28,064 nucleotides of DNA from Fragilaria crotonensis (GCA_022925895.1 JAKSYS010000747.1:1-28064), one strand, 5' to 3'; shown: positions 9,090-19,204, counted from the stretch's first letter. Translations and numbers: made by a program. Notes: generated from the sequence alone by a model not told the origin.

Positions 9090-10613
9090 ATGATATCAGC
9101 ACTCGCGAGACGATCGATTTCCACTTCTACTATTGGTGTGAGTAATGTGTGATGCTTGACCATAAGTTACAAAGCCGTAACATCACGCATGTTATGTGTT
9201 GTATTGGTTCGGCTCACTGAAAGGCATACCTTTGTTTTGTTACTCGGATGAAGTGTGTGCGTGCTCGTGAATGGTATGTTTTGGGCTGCCGGTTGTCTTT
9301 TCTAGTGCGTACTATGAACTGAGTAGTAGTACTCGGTAATGGAATAAACCGAGAACCCATCAGTTAACATTTGATCGTGTCCACATTCCATCATCAATGA
9401 GCTCATTTGTACTCACTGTTCAACGATTGACGACGTATTGTACGTTGTTCATGTTTTCCATCAATGTTACAGTACTCTGCCATTTCCAGGTCCAGTAACT
9501 GCAACCATGCCGTCCGCTCCTTTGCCACAGTCCAAATGACAGTCCGTGAAGCCATCTGCCAGGGAATTGATGAGGAAATGGAACGCGACGAATCTGTCTT
9601 TATTCTGGGAGAAGAAGTTGCACAGTACCAGGGAGCTTACAAAGTTACCAAGGGTTTGTACCAAAAATACGGTGACAAACGAGTCATTGATACCCCCATC
9701 ACGGAAATGGGATTCACTGGTCTTGCCATTGGCGCATCCTTCCAAAATCTACGTCCCATTGTCGAATTCATGACCATCAATTTCTCCATGCAGGCAATCG
9801 ATCAAATTGTCAATTCGGCTGCCAAACAATATTACATGAGTGCCGGAAACATTGCATGTCCCATTGTCTTTCGTGGCCCCAACGGAAACTCGGCCGGGAC
9901 TGCGGCGCAACACAGTCAATGTTTCGCAGCCTGGTACTCTTCCATCCCCGGTCTCAAGGTTGTGGCTCCATACTCTAGTGAGGACGCCAAGGGACTCATC
10001 AAGGCAGCCATTCGAGACCCGAACCCAGTCATGGTCTTGGAACACGAACTCATGTACGGGGTCTCCTTTGACATGTCCGATGAGGCACAGTCCAACGATT
10101 TTGTCATTCCATTTGGAAAGGCGAAAATTGAACGCCCTGGTACCGATGTTACCATCATCTCCTTTTCCAAAATGGTCGGATTGGCTCTGGAGACGGCGGC
10201 CGTCATGGAAAAGAAGGGAGTGTCGTGTGAAGTCATCAACTTGCTCTCCATTCGACCCCTGGACCGAGATGCAATCATTCAATCTGCCAAGAAGACAGGA
10301 CGTGTCGTTTCGATTGAAACTGGATGGCCACAGGTGAGTTCTTTTCCATGTATGCCGTGTACACGCATCCATCCGTTCATTCATCTCATATTGTCTCTTT
10401 TCCTATTTTCAGTGCGGCATTGGTTCGGAGATTGCAGCCATTCTAATGGAATCAGACGCCTTCAATTATCTCGATGCTCCCTTTGAACGTGTCACGGGTG
10501 CTGATGTTCCCATGCCATACGCCGAAGCCTTGGAGGAAGCGGCATTGCCACAAGTTGCAGACGTTGTTGCAGCCATTGAACGAACCACATACCGTAAGCT
10601 CGCTGCAGCTTGA
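9090..10613 (+). CDS. PDHB: Pyruvate dehydrogenase E1 component subunit beta, mitochondrial
   Basis: There are three exons, 9090-9137, 9473-10333 and 10413-10613, giving 369 residues. Exon 1 ([16 protein letters not shown]) and the start of exon 2 form a basic, Ser/Thr-rich, acid-free mitochondrial transit peptide. The mature part matches E1 beta throughout: [40 protein letters not shown], the FRGPNG loop, [14 protein letters not shown] with the conserved His, [15 protein letters not shown], and the C-terminal [14 protein letters not shown] and [18 protein letters not shown]1 beta pairs with E1 alpha as an alpha2-beta2 thiamine-diphosphate enzyme that decarboxylates pyruvate and passes the acetyl group to E2 lipoamide in the mitochondrial matrix. 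The close match to mitochondrial rather than plastid E1 beta, plus the simple transit peptide, supports the mitochondrial form. Both introns are GT-AG in phase 0. No frame defect is seen. Confidence 0.95.
9138..9472 (+). other. Intron 1 of PDH E1 beta
   Basis: A 335-nt intron with donor GTGAGT and acceptor TGTTACAG, phase 0, between ...STIG and YSAIS. It is long compared with the other introns here and separates most of the transit peptide from the mature enzyme, so it could house regulatory sequence. The ATG three codons before the acceptor would give a shorter ORF and is not the start. Confidence 0.8.
10334..10412 (+). other. Intron 2 of PDH E1 beta
   Basis: A 79-nt intron with donor GTGAGT, a pyrimidine-rich tract (TTGTCTCTTTTCCTATTTTC) and acceptor AG. 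It joins TGWPQ to CGIGSEIAA in phase 0, restoring the conserved E1 beta sequence exactly. Confidence 0.9.
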
Positions 10614-11108
10614 GTGATTGACTTTTTTTGGTGCACGCAAGTCGTCGACAAAATCAATGAGAGAGACTGACGGAAAATGTGTGGATTGTTTGGCAGCGAT
10701 TGTAAAGGAATCTCTGTAGCGATGTTTCATGACTGTTATACATCTTTCCAACTTAGAGACATACTACCGCGTACTTCAGTATGACACGAACCCTGCTGGA
10801 GACCTGTTGTAGATCAATCGCAGGTGGTACAATCCGTCTACCTCTTAACATACCAAATGGTTGGATATCGAAGAACAGTAGGGTATCTGGACCCCCATGA
10901 ACCATGAACCACAAATTAACGATTACTACGCTATACTATACTACTCTTCATCTGCAATGTAACGATTGCTGTGCTATACTATTCTTCTGCATCTGTAAAC
11001 TACATAACCAAATTGTACTTTCAATAAACTGCTTGCGTTACTCCCTTGTTAACCACCACAACAATAATACGTAGAGTAACCCAGCAGTGCTGTAATAACA
11101 GTGTGGCT
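10614..11108. other. 3' flank of PDH E1 beta; no gene seen
   Basis: This is probable 3' UTR and spacer. TTTTTTTGG lies right after the stop. Near-duplicate short blocks occur at 10918-10990 (ATTAACGATTACTACGCTATACTATACTACTCTTCATCTGCA and a similar copy GTAACGATTGCTGTGCTATACTATTCTTCTGCATCTG; each quoted block is non-coding and given only to identify the repeat). No coding sequence is supported. Confidence 0.4.
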
Positions 11109-11234
11109 TTAAGCGCAGCAAGTGGTGCACTTCTTGTAGACAACAACAGCCTTGAATTGAATCCAGGCAGGCCATCCTCCCTGCTCGAAAGCAGCATCAG
11201 CCGCAGCCTTTTCAGCCATGTCTTCAACACCCAT
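11109..11234 (-). CDS. Possible 41-residue peptide or terminal exon, Cys cluster at C-terminus
   Basis: From an ATG at 11234 the frame gives 41 residues: MGVEDMAEKAAADAAFEQG, then GWPAWIQFKAVVVYKK and CTTCCA before TAA. The first half is Ala/Glu-rich and probably helical. The end has a C-x-x-C-C cluster. The A/T-rich sequence just upstream (TTTACTATATTAAACATGG) fits a 5' leader or an intron end, so this could also be the last exon of a longer gene. I do not recognise the family. Codon use looks coding-like, but the short length makes it uncertain. Confidence 0.35.
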   Translation of the reverse strand: MGVEDMAEKAAADAAFEQGGWPAWIQFKAVVVYKKCTTCCA

Positions 11235-12378
11235 GTTTAATATAGTAAAATTTTCTTGAAAGATTAGTGTGTTGGATAGTAATCCTATGGACAAGTTGAA
11301 TTGTGGGTGAGAAACATGAGTATCAAAACGTGAAGGCGCAAAAAGTTCTCTCTCCAAGGACTTTTTCAGCCTTCAACAATCAAGACACAACCAGTCTCGC
11401 ATTCACTGTAGAATTAGTCCAGTGGGCAATCATTATCGTCATTCATTCTAATTCAACGAGAGGAGAGACCATGATACCAAATCAACAACGCAACTCATCA
11501 CCATCTTCACTCACCACTGTTTTCCGTCCAAGGACTGCGGTTGGCGTCAGATTGTGGAGGGAAGTGTGATATGGTTGTTTCGACATAAGGGAAAGCATCA
11601 CACAAATTACCAAATATACATACCTTACAATGTAGAAAGCATCATGTCGCTCTTATTGTGTCATGTCGTTTCAGCGATTAATGTGGTCGCTTAATGCTCT
11701 TTAATTGATGTTTCGTACAGCCTGTAGTACAGAACCTACACAATGTGTCCCGACAAGAAGCATGTGAATTCGTGTAATCGTGTATTTCTAAATGTGTGTT
11801 GATGGGCAGGCTCCTTGCGCGCCCAGAGGGCTCGAGGATGATACTGGTTTGTATGATAGTTTGTACTGTGGGTTTCAGGGAATCCAGTTAAATCTAACAG
11901 ATGATCCGGTAAATTAGCGTTTGAAATTGACTGAAAATTCTTGGATGCCATTCTAAAAAGCGCATCGTACGTCACACAATGGTGAATGGCACGATGTCGG
12001 GATCGGACTCGGCACACCAGATATCATATGCAGTACTCACAATTTCTTACTCGTTGTTGAGAAATAGGTGAATGGAAATGATTTTTACATCAGAGATAGT
12101 CAAGCAATATATATAATGTAACACACTTCAGAGCAACCGGATTACAAAGTGCTTTTCGGCCGAAGACAGTAAACATGCATGTTCGTTGCGCTCAACCGCT
12201 GCTTCTTGGATGACAAGTGTTTTTCCTGCCATTGTGAGAAAACGCACCACTAGAAACTCAAGAGCAGCTATTATTGCTTGAACCCAATTGACTGAGAACA
12301 TGTAAACGCCATCTAGGACCGTCAACATATAACTATGAGACTACTTTGCGCTACAATTTCATTTACTAGTTATCCTCG
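11235..12378. other. Intergenic region with weak ORFs only
   Basis: Minus-strand ORFs at 11736-12017 (93 residues) and 12128-12328 (66 residues, rather hydrophobic, starting MLTVLDGVYMF) have no recognisable domain and are not supported by the neighbouring duplicate, which begins only at about 12379. The rest is A/T-rich spacer. Confidence 0.4.
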
Positions 12379-12663
12379 ATTCGGAAGCCATTCTACAATG
12401 ATATCGAGATTTTAAACACAAACCACATACCGTGTAGGGGAGAGTGGCGATTAGCGACCTCTCATAATTGTCATGAGACCTGAAAATGCTGAATTCAACG
12501 AACGTAATTTCGTTGCAAGATACAAATTTTATCTGGGTATCAAGACTACTGCTACAGACAACCAACTCGATGTCGCCTGGTGAAATAATTGCACAGTTGT
12601 AGATTCGGCATGCACACTGATAGGAGTAAGCACAATCAATAGCCAAGGGAAATGTTCCGAAGT

Positions 12664-14879
12664 TTAATCCACCTTGACAGTGCTATAAATGATTCGATTG
12701 AACCAAAACGATGCCAAAACTCCCACCGAACCGCAAAAGAGTCCAAAGCAGCAAGAAATCGTGATCATGTACGTCATATACACAACGAACGGCAAGACTC
12801 CACCCAGATAAAGTCTTGAGAACAAGAACCATATCGAGTAGAGCAAAAGATATATCCCAGCGGAGGCGCAATTCCAGAATGACTTCCACCACCAGCGGTG
12901 ATCTTCGGAACGAAGCTGGAGGTATGTCGTAGCGATTGCTACTTGGGCGCAAGTCGCTGTCAACATCAACAGGACGACCAACGAGAACGCCAGGACAAAG
13001 TAGGGTTCATATCTCCAGAGAGCCGACATGACGTAGGCCATTTCAGAAAAAACACTTCCGAAAGGAAGCGCACCACCGAGTACAAAAGTAATGCGTGGGT
13101 TGACATGCCACGGCAAATTGTCTGGAACGACACGGGCGACCTGTTCGGTCTTGACAGGGACCTGGATTTTATCAGCCCGATGACCAAAGAAGGAACCAAC
13201 AAAGACAAATGGGGCGTAAACGAAACACCAGAGAGTAAAAAGCGAAATGAGAGTGACGAAGCCAACGGACGCGCTCGAACCTGCGGAGAGAAGAACGATG
13301 TCGAGGATGGCAAAAATTGCAACGAGGGATCCAGGGAGGGCGATCGCCGTGTAAATTGTGTTCATCCTCCTGGCCTCGGCATCGCACGCCTTTGAATCGC
13401 AGAACTTGTAGAGGCGTGCGGAAACATAACCCGCAAACGATCCGGAGAACAAGTATGGAACGAGGATTGTCGTCAAGGTCTGCCCCTTGTTCATTGGGTC
13501 AATCAATTTGTGAACGGAACAAACGATGCCAAAAATGACAGCACAACCAAGCTGCGCTCCAGCCCCGACGGCGACGGACAGCATCATCGGCGACGTTGAA
13601 GGTGGTCTGAAGACATCACCGCGAACCGCCTTCCACCCGGTTTCGTCTTGACTTTCCTCGACGGTTTGCATCTCGTTAAATGCAGCGATGTCCTTGCGGA
13701 GAGTGCGAACCATAACGATTGCGATGGCGCCGGTGAGGATGAGAAAAATTATGAGGTGGTTAACAATAGCGAAGAAGTGAATGTCGTCATTTGGCCATTC
13801 AAGAACGTAGACATCCCAGCGATCCGCCCATGGCAAATCAGAGGCCACCCACTGAACTTCATAACTATACAAGACTTTGAAATCGCCACCATCGAATGAA
13901 GTGCGAAGAGGCGTATACGTGCTTGGGTTGTTGACAACATCTGGAGCATCCTCGTCATTACAGGTCGAAATCTTGGTGGATGACGTGAGTTCGTCAGTTT
14001 GTACATCGTGCTGAATACTGACTGGATTGACATCAAATCCAATAATGCGAACTCCCTCAAACGTCGATGGATCTTCACGGTAGGTGATGGTGAATCGCAA
14101 GTGATTGTAGAGGTAAAATTCATCATTCTTGAGTCCAGTGTAGCTTGGGGGTGCCTTGAATCCCACAGGATACCCGCGAACGGCATAGTTCAATTCCTTG
14201 CTTCTCATGAGAACAGGAAGTTGGTCCAAAGTGAAATGAACACGGTACTGAAGCTCGACAGGCTCCTCATCCAGCGCACCTTTTCTGGTGATAGGGATAC
14301 CAAACAGAGCGGTGTGCATCCCTTGTCCTGCTTGACCTTGAGCGGGAAGGGAGCTTGTGGGCTATCATCATGACCCTGCAAGAGAGCGCTCAGGGTATGA
14401 AAACCTCGGTTGGATTTGAGAGGTGGTTGGCAAACTGGAAGATCGTAGAATTCAACGGGGATTTGTGCTCTGCGCGACTCGACGAGATTAGCGTACATGA
14501 CGATATCTTCCGACTCTTGATATTCCTTTGGAGAAACGCCAGGAAAGATGATTGACGCCAAAGATGCTTCCTTCGTTCTCCACAATCCCTTCCTCTTTTT
14601 GCTTCGTAGACGATAGTTTCGCATTGCAGCAGCCTCATGCGTATTGCTGACTTCATCAATGCCTTGCTCTTGAAGTCCTACGTAAAGAACGGCGTCTCGT
14701 TTCTTTATGCGCTTTACATGGGAACGAGTCAACGAGTCACTTGAAGTCTTAATTCCCAGTAAGGAAATTCCAGTACGAGTAAAAGTTTCAACCACATCTT
14801 CGGCGATGACTTTATCACCGGATTCCAACAACAACAGCATGCTTGAAAGTGCGAGGACGGCAAAACTGTGCTTATTCAT
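12664..14879 (-). CDS. TM9SF / EMP70 nonaspanin, copy A (one-base frameshift)
   Basis: The gene starts at the ATG at 14879 (MNKHSFAVLALSSMLLLLES, signal peptide) and ends KVD-stop at 12664, about 738 residues. The lumenal N-terminal half carries EMP70 hallmarks: SIIFPGVSPKEY, PVEFYDLPVCQPP, YLYNHLRFTITYRE, RIIGFDVNP and PWADRWDVYVLEWPNDDIHFF. Then come about nine membrane segments, with the family signature LRKDIAAFNE...DETGWK.VRGDVFRPP after the first. The C-terminal K-V-D fits the KXD/E COPI-dependent Golgi-retention signal of nonaspanins, which act in Golgi/endosomal sorting and in membrane-protein trafficking. The frame breaks at about 14264: copy A has GGCTCCTC where copy B has GGCTCCCTC, one C fewer. 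Copy B is intact there, so this is either a mutation or a consensus error. A three-base in-frame difference also occurs near 14420. Confidence 0.88.
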
Positions 14880-16082
14880 GGTAAAGTGTTGGATTCTCTT
14901 CTACATAAACTTGATCCCAAAATCTTTGAGCGAATTTGAGAAGTGTTCAAGATTGTGTCCAAGTACTCGGAGTATACGTAGCATGCAAACGATAAACTAC
15001 GCTATTCATACTTGTACCACTGGTTGCGTATGCTCTGATATGTATCTACGGTACGACGGTAGTAGAGTCATGGTGCAACGCACCATACGGAAGAACCTAC
15101 CGGTAGCACTACGGTACCATGATCACACATGAAAGCAGATTCGATCAAATGACATATATCATATATCATATATTCATACTGTATATGCATGCGTTCTTCT
15201 ACCACGTACAGGTAGTGTGCATGTTAGTACGAGTACCAAACACTGGATGTAGTACAAATGTACAATTAGTACAGTCATCTCAACCATCCAGTGCAAATGT
15301 TGAAGCACGACTCAGAAACTGGCGGCAGCTGACAATACAGCGTACATCATCGACAATGCCTTGAACCTTGAACACTATGTGGATGACCTTTCATTCAGGT
15401 ATTGTAAGAAATGAATTGCAAGTTGGATTTACCGGATCATTGTCAGAGTAGGTAGAGGTAGTATACCAACTGACTGCTGGTGGGTAAATGAACCATCTTC
15501 TACAACCCACTCAATGGCGGAGGAGAAAAGGAATCCAGAATCTTGTGGTTCATCAGTTGCTTGGAACTTCTGAAAGGGTGCATGGTTTAAATATTTAGTT
15601 GCTCAATAATGTTTGTCGTTGAGTTATTAGGGGATTTAAGCAAACTCAAAAATCTCTGCGCGCGCACGTTTTTTGCCCTCCTTCTCCCTCTCGGAGAAAA
15701 CCCGATGTCACACCTGATGTCTCCGGTATTCAGATTCCAACTTGAAGCTGAGCTAAGGCTAAAGTTGTGCGCAGAACCAAAAAACACGGCCAACTCAACC
15801 TTAAAATGCCATTTTTAAGTTGCGTTGACAGGCAACCTCTATCTCCGCGCGCACCAGGATCTCCTTTGGCCGCGTCAGGAATTTCCTCATTGAGATACCA
15901 GATGTACCGTAGACCTCTGCGACTGAGTATCGTCCGCTCATTTGTGAGTGCTTTCTCAATCCACCATACTACAATGACCTCGTTCGTTTGTGTTACTCAG
16001 CATTGCGGTACTGTTCAAAGTACGAAGAAAATGTACTGTAGTACAATATAGGCTGAAATTCACGAATTTGCAGAATTAACCG
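14880..16082. other. 5' flank of TM9SF copy A and spacer to the hypothetical gene
   Basis: Probable promoter and leader of TM9SF copy A lie at 14880-15200 (minus orientation), including an ATATATCATATATCATATA stretch at about 15152. From 15600 to 15860 there are CpG-rich GCGCGC words (CTGCGCGCGCAC near 15657, CCGCGCGCACC near 15846). Short ORFs on both strands at 15587-15818 have no domain. The GGATCTC at 15857-15863 is the uninterrupted target of the insertion found in unit B. Confidence 0.5.
15857..15863. other. Empty target site of the 1,139-bp unit-B insertion
   Basis: GGATCTC occurs once here and is flanked by sequence identical to both sides of the unit-B insertion (GCGCGCACCA to the left, CTTTGGCCGCG to the right). 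In unit B the same 7 bases occur at both ends of the insert. Confidence 0.85.
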
Positions 16083-16619
16083 TCAAAATCTTCTAGCTGA
16101 ATTATTCTGTACAAAGTACAAAGTATCATTACATGCCTTCATTTCAGTAAAGGCGGATCGAACTGCCTCCCCAATCGCAGAGTTCTTCTCCGCAACAAGT
16201 TCTTGTGCCAGCTCTTCGAGCTGTCTCATATCGAGATTGATTTCCGCGGGCGGAAATGGCAAACTGGGAGGCACAGTTTTGTGCGTATATCCCGTCGCCG
16301 TCATGAGAATCGTGTCGACACATGCCTTGACAGCAGTCACCTTCTCTTCCTCGGTCGGTCCTGCTCCCAACCACTTGTGCACAAAGGGACCGTAGTGTGA
16401 CACGAGATTCGATGTTCTGTCCGACAAGATGACCTGTCGAAGTGCGTGCTTGTGTTGTTCGCGCATTTCTTCCGGAGTTGGCGTCTCTGGCGTTGTTGGT
16501 TGAGTACGATCGTTGTTGCGATTGGCAGTCGCCTCTTCTTGTGGATCCTGTATCCGATTTTCTACGTTTGGCCTGAGGTAGATTCTCGGCTGCACGTACA
16601 TGCCCTTGTTCAAGGTCAT
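16083..16619 (-). CDS. Hypothetical protein, 178 residues, unit A copy
   Basis: The ATG at 16619 opens a frame of 178 codons (MTLNKGMYVQPRIYLRPNVE...) ending NNSARRF. Residues 25-55 are polar and disordered with TPETPTPEE. Residues 50-150 look folded and helical: REQHKHALRQVILSDRTS, HYGPFVHKWLGAGPTEEEK, VTAVKACVDTIL, and a final amphipathic helix DMRQLEELAQELVAEKNS. I recognise no family. An alternative frame over the first third (starting from a non-ATG codon at 16656) encodes a basic KRRK-containing stretch but has an upstream stop and no ATG, so I prefer the ATG frame. The gene lies upstream of TM9SF on the same strand and is flanked by GCGCGC-rich blocks. The unit B copy is broken. Confidence 0.5.
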   Translation of the reverse strand: MTLNKGMYVQPRIYLRPNVENRIQDPQEEATANRNNDRTQPTTPETPTPEEMREQHKHALRQVILSDRTSNLVSHYGPFVHKWLGAGPTEEEKVTAVKACVDTILMTATGYTHKTVPPSLPFPPAEINLDMRQLEELAQELVAEKNSAIGEAVRSAFTEMKACNDTLYFVQNNSARRF

Positions 16620-17592
16620 GTGGACGAAACTTCGTTAGGTCGACAGGACCTGCCAATCATTCCAACCTGTCGCCATCGTCAAAGCTTGTTTGACATATAC
16701 TCAGTGTAGTAGCAATACTCCAGTTCCACCGGTTTTTGGATTCTGTAGTAGTACTGTAAAATGACTGTAGTACTACTAGGTACTAGTACTTTCACTTTTG
16801 CAACAGTAGCCTTTTTTGGTGCGCGCGCGACGAAACGTTTTTGCTTACCTGCATTTTGCGAGCATCCTGACTTGTCGGAAGCAAACTCCCGAGTGCCGGA
16901 GCGCACAATGCGGTACTCGACGAATGCCAACGTTGTGCGCGCGCAGAACTTTTCCAAACTTTGCTTAAATCCCCTATTGCCATGAAACAAAATCTCAAAC
17001 TAAAAATAGTACTACATGTTGTTCATTGAAATGCATTATTGATCATGGCGTCACATTGTCCACAGCTAGCAATGTACAAATCCAATTGAGCTTATGTGTG
17101 GCAGAAATGATACTCATGTCATTCTTGCTGAAGCAAAGGCTGGTGAGAATGGGATCCAAGCAATCTCAACCTGTGAGTGAGTAGCTGTGGCAGCTGCGAC
17201 AGCTGTGACATGAAGAAGAATGTTGTTTCAATCTTTCTACAACAAGATCACTTCGGGACAAGTAGGACTTTCAAGGATGGAATCACCAGATATACATGGT
17301 GGCATTGGAGGAGCAACTACATTGCAATTCTTGGGCTGAAGGGTCACCGCAAAAGTTGCATTCCTTTGAGCTTACCGGAATCCGCAACTGTAGTAGCCAA
17401 TAGGAACATCAAACTTGTAGCTAATGCTGACGAATTTGCTCCTTGATGATTTGTTTGTGTAATTTGAGGAGGTCAATCTGCTTTCATTAGTGTCGCTCGA
17501 GTTGTAATACTGCTACACAATTTTGTACTATTAATTGAAAGGATTAATTAAGGCACATGGACCGGTTTGGTAGACTAGAGAGAACACTAGTA
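16620..17592. other. Spacer in unit A, no firm gene
   Basis: This contains GTAGTACTACTAC-rich sequence at 16740-16790 and GTGCGCGC words at 16818-16830 and 16936-16948. The block AGGGGATTTAAGCAAA occurs here inverted (about 16962-16977) relative to 15628-15645. A plus-strand frame at 17177-17446 (89 residues) and a short frame near 17100-17180 look mildly coding-like and may be relics. In unit B the corresponding frames are disrupted, and no domain is recognised. Confidence 0.4.
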
Positions 17593-18221
17593 TGGCTGGG
17601 TGCAAATAAAAAGTACTTAGGGTAGCCACCGTAGCCCTCATATGAAATTAATTTAGTTGACAATTAATTGAAGCGACCTCCCTGAGTATTGATCTATACA
17701 ATGATGCAGTATTTTGTATACTGGCATACTTGACGACATGCCAATGAACGAAAATGTGCACTCACAAAGAGTGAAGACTGCTGATGCTCATCTTGCCTCC
17801 ATGAGGCACCTTACAGTCAAACTTGAATTCACAACCATGCATCATGATGATGTTGAAAGGTTTGTTGACCGACACTGGACCGAAGCAATGATGCAATCGT
17901 GTTGAATTTGAGGATCAACATGCTCAGTGTCCAAAGCACGGCATATTGTCATGCTTTTCGTGCATGTTGAGATAAAAGATGCTGGAGTGTGTTTGCCGTG
18001 TGCACCGATAGTGCAACTGCTCATGATGTACTTGATGAAGCTTTAGAGCTATCGGTGCACACGGGAGGTGGTCCGGATCAAGAGATCGTTGATGTAGGAA
18101 GTCATCAACAACGAAGCACGACGTTTGACGTGATGGAAACTTCGAAGGAAGAAAAAACTAAAAAAATATCATTCTACACCTACTGAGGCTACCCAAAATC
18201 CTTTTTTCGTGCACCCAGCCA
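17593..18221. mobile_element. 629-bp non-autonomous DNA transposon with 42-bp TIRs and TA target duplication
   Basis: The ends are inverted repeats, 17593-17634 and 18180-18221, that agree at 34 of 42 positions by hand alignment. Both begin TGGCTGGGTGCA and both contain GGGTAGCC. TA flanks each end (17591-17592 and 18222-18223), and the orthologous site in unit B (about 25202) reads ACACTAGTAGTAGCAC with a single TA, giving a clean empty site. TA duplication and this size suggest a Tc1/mariner-superfamily MITE, though the family is not recognised. Inside are a 63-codon frame (17714-17905) and a coding-like frame at 18012-18180 (TAHDVLDEALELS...), possibly relics of a transposase or captured gene, and a perfect 16-bp inverted repeat at 17996-18064. 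Confidence 0.85.
17996..18064. repeat. Perfect 16-bp inverted repeat inside the 629-bp element
   Basis: CCGTGTGCACCGATAG at 17996-18011 is the exact reverse complement of CTATCGGTGCACACGG at 18049-18064, with a 37-base loop. It is placed asymmetrically in the element, about 160 bases from the right end. Confidence 0.85.
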
Positions 18222-18958
18222 TAGTAGCACTTGGCGACGGAGTAAGAAAAAGGAAGAAAATAGATGTCAATGGTGAGAAACAAGGAGAAAGAGGGAGAAA
18301 ATTGAAGAAAATTGAAGAAACTTCATTTTTGAATTCTTTACTCCAGTAAGGAAATTTTAACTTTTCTGCTGTACTGCATCCTGCACTACTGTATGCCCTT
18401 TGCCGCCATGCCCTACATGCGGATCCAATCAAACCGTACTGGCGTATGCATACGACATCGTACAATGCCGTACCCCGCAGTACTCTGGACTCTGGGGATT
18501 TCGTAACGCGCCATACTGATCAGCCAGTATATCTTCGGACTTAAGTACACGGTATGTATCATACAACGGTAGTACGTCAGAAATCATTCAATCTTCCGGT
18601 ACTACATAGAGTAGTACGTCAGAAATCATTCAATCTCCCGTCTAAATACAGTACGTACCTGGAACCTGGAACGGTAGTCCATGATCATCGGAACAAAAAC
18701 GACGATGTGCTCACTCTCCTGTCATGTTGTCATACATGCATCATGTATGCCATACTCCAAGAAATCGTAGCTTGACTTGATCCACCTGGATTGCAAACTG
18801 GGGAGATCAACGGTACTCGAATAGGATTTTCCCACAACGGTTGTGATGTTCTTATCTGCACTTGAAACAGTTGAAACCAAGATAAAGCTTTTCATAACAA
18901 CGTTCCTGTGAGACCAGGTTCAAATGACTTTGCATTTCACTTCTATTCACATATTCTT
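18222..18958. other. Right end of unit A and junction with unit B, no gene
   Basis: It opens with a purine-rich tract (about 18239-18334, GGAAGAAAA/GAGGGAGAAAATTGAAG words) also present in unit B. A 29-bp direct repeat (18570-18598 and 18612-18640) marks the end of homology between the units. The 18650-18958 stretch is unique spacer between units A and B. No coding sequence is supported. Confidence 0.5.
18570..18640. repeat. 29-bp short direct repeat at the duplication edge
   Basis: TAGTACGTCAGAAATCATTC followed by AATCTTCCG occurs at 18570-18598 and again, with one substitution, at 18612-18640, separated by 13 bases. Unit B has only one copy (about 25549-25577), so the second copy is private to the A/B junction. 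Confidence 0.85.
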
Positions 18959-19204
18959 GATTCTGAAGCCATTCAACAATCTTCCATGCAGGGAGAGTGG
19001 CGATTAGCGATCTCTGATGGTTGTATTGAGACCTGTGTATGCTGGATTCTGACTGAACGTGATTTCTTTTGCAATACATAACGTAGTTTAACGGTATCTG
19101 GGGGTATAGACTTCTGCAACATACAACCAATTCGATATCGCCTTGTGAATGTTTTCCACCAATGTAGTTTTGGCAATCATAAGCCACTAAATATGCGCCG
19201 ATAT

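Larger units (their letters stand above)
12379..18616. repeat. Segmental duplication, unit A
   Basis: This is the left copy of a direct, near-tandem duplication (right copy 18959-25590). Homology starts at GATTCGGAAGCCATTC (12379) against GATTCTGAAGCCATTC (18959). It covers the 3' flank and whole of a TM9SF gene, its 5' flank, a hypothetical gene and more than 1 kb beyond, and ends near 18616. Divergence is high from 12379 to about 13795 and very low from there rightwards. Unit A has a private 629-bp insertion (17593-18221). Confidence 0.9.

Noticed and set aside
9749..10384. 211-residue minus-strand ORF opposite PDH E1 beta
   Set aside because: It is antisense to a strongly conserved gene, shows no domain, and its composition mirrors E1 beta codons.
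14707..15132. 141-residue plus-strand ORF found in both duplication units (also 21234-21659)
   Set aside because: It is antisense to the TM9SF signal-peptide region and runs out into the 5' flank. Its conservation is explained by the recent duplication.
18570..18640. CRISPR-like array
   Set aside because: Only two repeat copies with one spacer, in a eukaryotic context, and no cas genes.
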